A DNA stretch of 15,757 bases. Source: Rodentolepis nana. Its lineage: Eukaryota > Platyhelminthes > Cestoda > Cyclophyllidea > Hymenolepididae. Of the stretch, positions 10,549 to 15,757 are shown piece after piece. Each line of letters begins with the position of its first letter. The stretch's first letter is position 1. The stretch is taken from contig UZAE01012584.1 in assembly GCA_900617975.1 (NCBI GenBank), positions 20,936 through 36,692 of the forward strand, in the 5' to 3' direction. The notes below the pieces were generated by a model, which did no database searches, was not told where the DNA came from, and was given only the letters and a program-made list of their open reading frames with translations. Made by a program: the position numbers and the translations under genes.

Positions 10549-10995
10549 AAAGTCAGCAGACAATTTATACTAATACCAAAAGTAAGGTTTATTCAAATGT
10601 AAAGTCCATTCACTTTACAAAGGCTCGACTAACTGGGCAGGTAACCATGAATAGCGGTGAAAGAAAGAGGTGTGATCCAGTCTTTTTACTTATTTTTGCG
10701 TCACTGGCCTCTTTCCATCACCAATTTTCAATGCCTGCGTAAAGTGCGATTGCAAGATGTTAGTGTGAATAGTGGTCAAATCGAAGAAATAATTGTTACT
10801 TAAATTAATATCAGTAGAATAAGACAGATAAGTACCCAGAAAAAAACCCTAACTCATATTGGCAGGCAATTCCACCACAGTTGAAATTGTATAATTTCAA
10901 AACAAACCAAGATTTCAGTTAATCCCAGCAATCCTACTATACACTATGGTGGTCTATCTTAATCAATCATTGTGTATTTTGAAATAAGTCTGAGT

Positions 10996-11007
10996 ACTTT
11001 GTTTAGC
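10996..11007. repeat. target-site duplication of SINE-like copy B (left)
   Basis: ACTTTGTTTAGC here is repeated exactly at 11577-11588 on the far side of the element, right after its A-rich tail. Confidence 0.78.
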
Positions 11008-11056
11008 CCGCCCATCCGTGTAGGGTTGAAATTTGAGGGGAGAGCCAAGTGGGTGT

Positions 11057-11251
11057 GCGATAGACTTACCTCCACGTGGTGCACCCTGGAAATATGCCTT
11101 CACTATCAACATCTTATTTGGAAGCGGAGGGGTGTGTGCGATAGACTTACCTCCACGTGGTGCACCCTGGACAGCGTGCGATAGACTTACCTCCACGTGG
11201 TGCACCCTGGGCAACTTTGCGATAGACTTACCTCCACGTGGTGCACCCTGG
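11057..11251 (+). repeat. four identical 33-bp head units
   Basis: Exact copies lie at 11057-11089, 11138-11170, 11178-11210 and 11219-11251. Start-to-start steps are 81, 40 and 41 bp, close to multiples of 40. Each unit begins GCGATAGACTTACC and contains two palindromes that share a GG, CCACGTGG and GGTGCACC. Single related heads occur once in copy A (about 480-512, minus strand, one base changed) and once in copy C (about 15161-15194, diverged at its start). Confidence 0.95.
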
Positions 11252-11435
11252 GCAACGGATACTCACACAGCAAAAAAGTCTATTACTCGGCAGTTGACTT
11301 CTCACTTCAAATTACTAAGACCCCACTGCATTTCATATTCGAATAATTTCACAGTACTCACCTCACCTTTTTCTACCTTTGTGTCTGTTTGTCTCTTTTA
11401 CGTCTGTGAATCATTATTATGTCCCCCTCTCGACG

Positions 11436-11511
11436 TTTTGTCAGTTTGATGTTTATCTTCCTTTCTGTGAAGTTTTTTGCCACTTTGGTGTTCCTCTTCC
11501 TTTTTGTGAAG
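11436..11511 (+). repeat. internal tandem duplication in copy B
   Basis: Two diverged 37-bp units (11436-11472 and 11475-11511), each starting TTTTG, carrying a TTTG-TGTT core and ending TGTGAAG, lie 39 bp apart. Copies A and C have one unit at this place. Confidence 0.75.
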
Positions 11512-11576
11512 CAGGGCGCCGGAACTAAAGGGCTAATGATACCTATCATAACGCCTGCCATTTGAAATAAATTAAA

Positions 11577-11588
11577 ACTTTGTTTAGC
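11577..11588. repeat. target-site duplication of SINE-like copy B (right)
   Basis: Exact match to 10996-11007. Confidence 0.78.
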
Positions 11589-12165
11589 ACCCAGAAACCC
11601 GACTGAAATAATTTAAGGTTGATATTTGATGGACACCACTTCATAATCTAGTATATTAATTAATGTTATATGATGCCAAGGAGAGCCAATGAGTCTGACT
11701 AGCTTCAAATAGTCATTAGACTACCTTTAATATGTATCTGACATGTGGTAATTCAAAGCATTCAGTATTTCCATTAAATAGTACTCTTGATGTCATGATT
11801 TAATTATTTGCTTCTAATGGCTTTTTCTTATTGCTGTCCTTTGGCAGAATTTGTACTTTATTCCATGCTTACAATCTTTTCTAGGGTTGAAATTCGCTAA
11901 CATTTTGTCTAAGCATGGAAGACACACGCACAATCAATTCCATTTGATCAAACGATGTAATATAAACTCGATACATTTAGCATCAGAAAATTCATCATAC
12001 GAATTAGTGCACCCCTTCCAGTCATCATAAAGAATTAACAGCGAGAAAATGAGTACTCATATAATTGATTATATATGTCTATTTTTCTTCGTCTCATACA
12101 AAGTTGGTGGTGTAAGTTTACAGGGATTAGAATAAGTAAACGAATCCAACTTCTATCATTAGAGT
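11589..12165. other. 3' flank of the GluCl gene
   Basis: AT-rich non-coding DNA that should hold the 3' UTR of the minus-strand channel gene. No other gene or repeat is visible. The minus-strand frame at 12035-12226 overlaps the end of the channel in another frame and is a shadow. Confidence 0.5.
11857..11862 (-). promoter_or_regulatory. candidate polyadenylation signal of the GluCl gene
   Basis: AATAAA on the minus strand, about 305 bp after the channel's stop codon. It is the only exact hexamer I noticed between the stop and copy B. Confidence 0.35.
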
Positions 12166-13698
12166 TCATTGTTTGACGATTACGAGATAATAGAGCCAAT
12201 AGCAAGCGTTGTAGACTAGGTAGCACAGGGGAAAAAGGAATCGACTGTACCCGTCAATTACAGATTCTGTGACTCCCGTGATAACCTTAATCCTCTCATT
12301 GATTCCATTATGTCCATTACTAGCAAGACGTCGTTTATGATAGAGCTCAACAACATCTCTGAATGCTACCATAGCTTCCATTTGAGTGTAATAATCTGCA
12401 TGGTTGCCGGGTGCCAATGCACCAGCTGCTTTCAAACTTTTCAACTCCCTTTGTTGGCATGCTGTGCACCATTTAGCCAATTCCTCGCGCACTATAGCTC
12501 GCACATCACTTCTCCATTGTCCTTTCCTTGTTTTTCTCAAGTAGGTAATTGCAAGAGCATATTCCACGAGAACGCTGATGACGAAGATGATGGAGAAGAT
12601 AAGCCAGAGATCGATAGCTTTGATGTAGGAGACTCGAGGAAGATTCGATCCCATCGATGATGCTTGAGTTAAGATACCGAGAAGAGACATTAATCCAAGT
12701 GGAACACGAGCCGGGGCAGCATCTATGGAGACCCAGAAGCTCAACCAGGAAACCATGATGATGAGGATATTTGGAATGTACGTTGTGACAAGATAGGATC
12801 CCAACCTCCTGGCGATTGAAAACTTTGCTAAAAGACATGTATAATTTCCAGTAGAGGTCGAAGACGCAGATGTGCAATCAGACGTGAAAAATTCTTTTGG
12901 AGTGTTGAACTCAGACAATTGCATGTCCTTATTCAACTCAATGGGAGCACTTTCACTCCATACAAACTTGAGTTCTGATAGAGTGTACCCATAGGAACCA
13001 ATATTAATGTCACATTCTTGAACATCCATAGGGAAAGTCTGTAGGTCCATTTGACATGCAAAACGCATTGTAATCTTCTGGCTATAAAGGACCTGACCAT
13101 TGGGATAAACTCGAAGGAGGTAATTGGGAAGAGTCATTTTATGCAAGTAACCTTCTTTACCATTTCGGAAAAAGAGATCTGGTAGCCATAGTATATTCTT
13201 CATGTTCGGTGAGACTAAAGGCTGAGTGAAATTCTTGTGCTCTGGAATGTTATCCCAAGCAAGACGTGGATCAACCCAAGCTTGTCTTAAAAGAGCATCC
13301 ACATAGTAATCCATTGTTCTAACATCGATGGAAAAGATTGACTGAATCTTCATATTCACCATCACGATGGTGGAAGTATCCAATTGCTCAGTCGGTCGTT
13401 CATTACTTTTGTAGTTGGTAAAGATCTTTTCCTTGATAGCGTCTCTTTGAGACGGCACCTTCTTTCGAGCTATTTTTTGTGGAGTTGGTTGAGGAGTGGT
13501 ATTTGCTTGATTCTCCGAAAATACTCCTCTGGGCTCATAAACGTTGTATTCACCTATAAATGAATTATCGAAACTTGACTCAGGAGGATCAGTAGGAAAG
13601 GAAATGGTAGGTACTGGTCCTGGAAGATATTGATTTCTCTGTGATAGGACAAAGTTAATCAGGAGTGTTATAAAAGGAAGAGAAATTAGGAGCACCAT
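12166..13698 (-). CDS. GluCl: glutamate-gated chloride channel-type Cys-loop subunit, 510 aa, intronless
   Basis: This is a pentameric ligand-gated anion channel subunit for the plasma membrane of nerve or muscle. A signal peptide (1-20) is followed by a Pro/Asn-rich stretch (21-85) and the ligand-binding domain. The Cys-loop is C215-x13-C229. A second pair, C275 and C288, is the extra disulfide typical of GluCl and GlyR. R101 in NERP fits the conserved glutamate-contacting Arg. M1 is about 303-323. M2 (331-350) is preceded by PAR (329-331), the anion-selectivity motif. M3 is about 362-385, followed by a basic cytoplasmic loop and M4 (about 483-508, SRFLFP..YNACYWLYY). Candidate N-glycosylation sites are N66, N156 and N285. 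The ATG is preceded directly by an in-frame TAG. The whole 1533 bp is one exon. Pore oddities: Pro at 2' and Met at 6'. GluCl fits better than GlyR or the flatworm acetylcholine-gated chloride channels, but the ligand is inferred. Confidence 0.93.
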   Translation of the reverse strand: MVLLISLPFITLLINFVLSQRNQYLPGPVPTISFPTDPPESSFDNSFIGEYNVYEPRGVFSENQANTTPQPTPQKIARKKVPSQRDAIKEKIFTNYKSNERPTEQLDTSTIVMVNMKIQSIFSIDVRTMDYYVDALLRQAWVDPRLAWDNIPEHKNFTQPLVSPNMKNILWLPDLFFRNGKEGYLHKMTLPNYLLRVYPNGQVLYSQKITMRFACQMDLQTFPMDVQECDINIGSYGYTLSELKFVWSESAPIELNKDMQLSEFNTPKEFFTSDCTSASSTSTGNYTCLLAKFSIARRLGSYLVTTYIPNILIIMVSWLSFWVSIDAAPARVPLGLMSLLGILTQASSMGSNLPRVSYIKAIDLWLIFSIIFVISVLVEYALAITYLRKTRKGQWRSDVRAIVREELAKWCTACQQRELKSLKAAGALAPGNHADYYTQMEAMVAFRDVVELYHKRRLASNGHNGINERIKVITGVTESVIDGYSRFLFPLCYLVYNACYWLYYLVIVKQ

Positions 13699-13716
13699 CT
13701 ACTGGGTGAGAATGCA
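13699..13716 (-). promoter_or_regulatory. candidate splice acceptor just upstream of the GluCl ATG
   Basis: On the minus strand the bases before the ATG read GCATTCTCACCCAG then TAG, a pyrimidine-rich tract with CAG three bases before the start codon. It could be the acceptor of a 5'-UTR intron or a spliced-leader trans-splice site, which flatworms use. No transcript evidence is available here. Confidence 0.35.
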
Positions 13717-15155
13717 TAAAGTCGCGTTTAGTTTGTATTTGCAGACTCTGACGGAAAAGGAGTTTCGAATGATGCTAAATGCCTATTGGCTACTCAGATG
13801 TGTCCGTAGCACGACAAATACTCTTAACGTATTGTACCACTCCAGGTGATCCGTCCGCTTAAAGCGAGTTGTTGGAGCGCAAATATAACTATTTTGGGGT
13901 TGGAACACTTTGGGGGAAAAAATTAATCCCAGAGGAAGAAAAGAATTGAAATTTTCAGAACTTAATCAATATCTTAACTCTTCCCCCCCCCCCCCCAACA
14001 AATCAATTCTAAATTGTTTATCGAATTGGCTAATCCCACAAGCGAAAAATGATGGATGAAAGAATTTCAGACATCACCTTCTTGAATTGAGTAAATATTA
14101 TTATGGAACTCCATACTTTTAACCATTAAATATTATCAACGCAATTAAATAACCATCAATTTTATTCTATTAAGAAAAAATTCTTGAACAAAAAACGCAA
14201 CAGAAGTAAACTAGTGTCACCCAATTTTTTGCTGGACAAATATTGCAGTCGCTGGCTGTAGAGGCCGAGAGTGAAGTAATTGGCGTTCAGGGGAAATTAA
14301 TTAATGGAAATTGGCAAAGGGGGATAGAGGCGAGGGTGTTTACTAAAGTAGGGGTAAGTTGAGCCGTCATTGGTAAAAGTCAATGAAATAAATTGCATAT
14401 AAGTAGAGTTTGGCTAGTGGATTTTGTTGCAGGATTTCGAAAGATGGAGGGTGAGAGTGAATGCAGATAATCAAAATAAGGTTACGAAACTGGCATTTTT
14501 AAAGCGGAAAAATTGGTAGTGTTATGCCCAACAATAACTTGATTCTCTCAAGGAATTGGCAGGATCATCCCTATTCTCCGAAACCCTACAGAGTGTCAAT
14601 GGAATTGTTTGACCCTGGTGCAACCTCATACTTCAAGACTAGAACAGTAGTTGAATGGGCTTATTAAGTGCTAATTCAAAGACTGCAACTAGCTCTTATC
14701 TATGCAACGCGATGAGGAGATGAAAGGAGGTGGTGGGAGGGGATGGAAGGTACACGCTTGTCGTTTATCGGCTTCCACTCTTCCTCGCAACCACCATCTT
14801 ACTCTCTTGTGGTCTCATCGTGGCTTATTGAAAACACTTTATCCTACTCAACTCATTGCCTTTTACTTCTGGAAATGTCGTTTGCTATTGTTTTTTGCCA
14901 GCTATTGGCCACGAACTAACCAATGAAATGACGGATTATGGCTCCAAGTTCCAGCCTGCCGGCTGAAAATATTCAGAAACAGACGCAGTGGAAGCGAACA
15001 ATCAAGTAGAATTAGTTAAATTCAGCATAAGAATTTATTCCGGACTTTGCCTTGTCAAACACCAAAGCTCCATTTCTTAGTAAGTTTGATTTCTCGTGTA
15101 TTCAGTTAGCTCATTCTTTATCGACTTATTATAGTTCCTCAATTGAGTTCTATTT
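13717..15155. other. intergenic stretch upstream of GluCl
   Basis: It should include the channel's promoter on the minus strand, but I see no defined element. A TATAAGTAG on the plus strand at about 14398 has no gene behind it that I can support. The frame at 14702-14926 (+) has no recognisable domain. The DNA at about 14240-14900 is less AT-rich and may contain an old repeat, without a second copy in this window. Confidence 0.45.
13983..13996. repeat. poly-C tract
   Basis: Fourteen consecutive C residues in non-coding DNA. Its exact length should be treated with caution. Confidence 0.85.
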
Positions 15156-15452
15156 GGGTGTGAGATACACTTACCTCCACGTGGTGCACCCTGGGAAACG
15201 CATACTCATACGGCAAAAAGTCTATTAACTGGCAGTTGACTTTTGACTTCAAACTACAATGACCCAACTGTATGTCATATTCGACCCCTTCACAGTACTC
15301 ATCTTACCCTTTCTGAGCCTTTGTGTCTGTCTGTCTCTTTTACATCTATGAATCGCTATTCTTATCTCACTTTAATGTTCCTCCCTTCTGTGAAGCCCGA
15401 AGTCAGCTAAAGGACTAATGATAACTAACAAATGCCTTCCATTTAAAAAAAA
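15156..15452 (+). mobile_element. SINE-like retroposon, copy C, diverged
   Basis: About 297 bp, matching copies A and B in the same block order: a single head with CCACGTGG and GGTGCACC, AAAAAGTCTATTAAC, GGCAGTTGACTT, CACAGTACTCA, TTTGTGTCTGT, TGTGAAGCC, GGACTAATGATA and an A8 tail. The start of its head differs (GAGATACAC for GCGATAGAC) and a section of the middle is shortened. I found no convincing target duplication next to the tail, so the ends are approximate (a few bases) and this may be the oldest of the three. Confidence 0.72.
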
Positions 15453-15757
15453 TGTTTCCGAAACTCAAATTTTGGTTTTCACAACCTGAGTTCTCCCGTT
15501 AGTTAACGGCAAGATGTTTAGAGTGCAATAATTTTTCGATTAAATACATTAGTTGGTTGTCCCAACTCTTCAATAAATTTAACTCACGTAATTATTACAA
15601 AAAGTTAGCGTAGGCTGGTGCCGATTTTCCCGTTATTATTAGTAAATTGACAAGCATGTTTCACATTTATTTCCATTGATAATTAGATACAACTCAGAAT
15701 GTCAACTTGCGCAACTATTAACTTCACCTTTACTCAAATTTATATCAGATTAACAAG
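15453..15757. other. right-hand edge, non-coding
   Basis: AT-rich sequence. I see no gene, repeat or RNA in it. Confidence 0.45.

Larger units (their letters stand above)
9519..10995. other. intergenic stretch downstream of TFIIS
   Basis: It begins with the TFIIS 3' UTR. Open frames at 9522-9803 (+), 9804-10007 (-) and 10524-10742 (+) show no domain. A 45-codon frame at 10411-10548 with good start context is listed separately. The section at about 10130-10520 is richer in G+C and has several short inverted repeats, for example CACCTCT at 10254 against AGAGGTG at 10313, but no RNA gene can be recognised. Confidence 0.45.
11008..11576 (+). mobile_element. SINE-like retroposon, copy B, with amplified head
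   Basis: This copy spans 569 bp between exact 12-bp duplications and ends in the A-rich tail GAAATAAATTAAA. From 11219 onward it matches copies A and C: head, GGCAGTTGACTT, CACAGTACTCA, a TTTGTGTCTGT block, TCTGTGAATC, TGTGAAG, CTAATGATA and GCCATTT. It is longer than copy A (313 bp) for three reasons. About 50 bp (11008-11056) precede the first head. The head is present four times. A 37-bp unit near the 3' end is doubled (11436-11511). A 138-codon open frame across the head array (from 11033) repeats AIDLPPRGAPW, but this reflects the DNA repeat and is not taken as a gene. Class by inference: a LINE-mobilised non-autonomous element. Confidence 0.8.

Noticed and set aside
11057..11251. CRISPR-like array of exact 33-bp repeats
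   Set aside because: The gaps are 48, 7 and 8 bp, too short and irregular for spacers. The genome is eukaryotic, and the units are the head of a dispersed retroposon found elsewhere in the window.
11033..11449. 138-codon ORF with repeated peptide AIDLPPRGAPW
   Set aside because: The peptide repeat simply follows the DNA head units. Other frames over the same DNA are equally open, and the frame runs into the non-coding body of the retroposon.
11530..11545. Hammerhead ribozyme core in the SINE-like elements
   Set aside because: The conserved CTAATGATA differs from the CTGATGA core at an essential base, and no paired GAAA segment with supporting stems was found.
15144..15494. TGAGTTCT direct repeat as target duplication for copy C
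   Set aside because: The right-hand match (15487-15494) lies about 35 bp after the A tail and the left one does not abut the head, so it is probably chance.

Overview
The window reads as nuclear DNA of a flatworm, most likely a tapeworm. Three things suggest this: very short spliceosomal introns (39 and 41 bp) in two genes, a Gypsy-type LTR retrotransposon whose polyprotein resembles the CsRn1-like group known from flatworms, and an invertebrate-type glutamate-gated chloride channel. The bulk is AT-rich non-coding DNA. I name the phylum with fair confidence and the class by inference only.

Layout, left to right. 208-520 (minus strand) is a SINE-like retroposon with a 13-bp target-site duplication. 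1801-2270 (+) is a two-exon gene for a 142-residue protein that is essentially one FHA domain. 4101-6275 (+) is a young, internally deleted Gypsy LTR retrotransposon: 300-bp LTRs with three differences, 4-bp target duplication, protease and integrase present, reverse transcriptase and RNase H absent exactly at the window's only N. 8251-9518 (+) is a complete six-exon gene for RNA polymerase II elongation factor TFIIS (310 aa). 11008-11576 (+) is a second copy of the SINE-like element, flanked by a 12-bp duplication, with its head amplified to four identical 33-bp units and a further internal duplication. 12166-13698 (-) is an uninterrupted 510-codon gene for a Cys-loop anion channel subunit of the GluCl type. 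15156-15452 (+) is a third, more diverged SINE-like copy.

The three host genes are functionally unrelated: phosphopeptide recognition, transcript elongation, and neuronal or muscular inhibition. There is no sign of operonic linkage. The most unusual signals are the three-copy SINE-like family with its head-amplified member, the channel's pore residues (Met at M2 6', Pro at 2') and its bulky residue at the ivermectin-site position of M3, and the Gypsy copy whose missing RT block coincides with a single N while the reading frame stays open.
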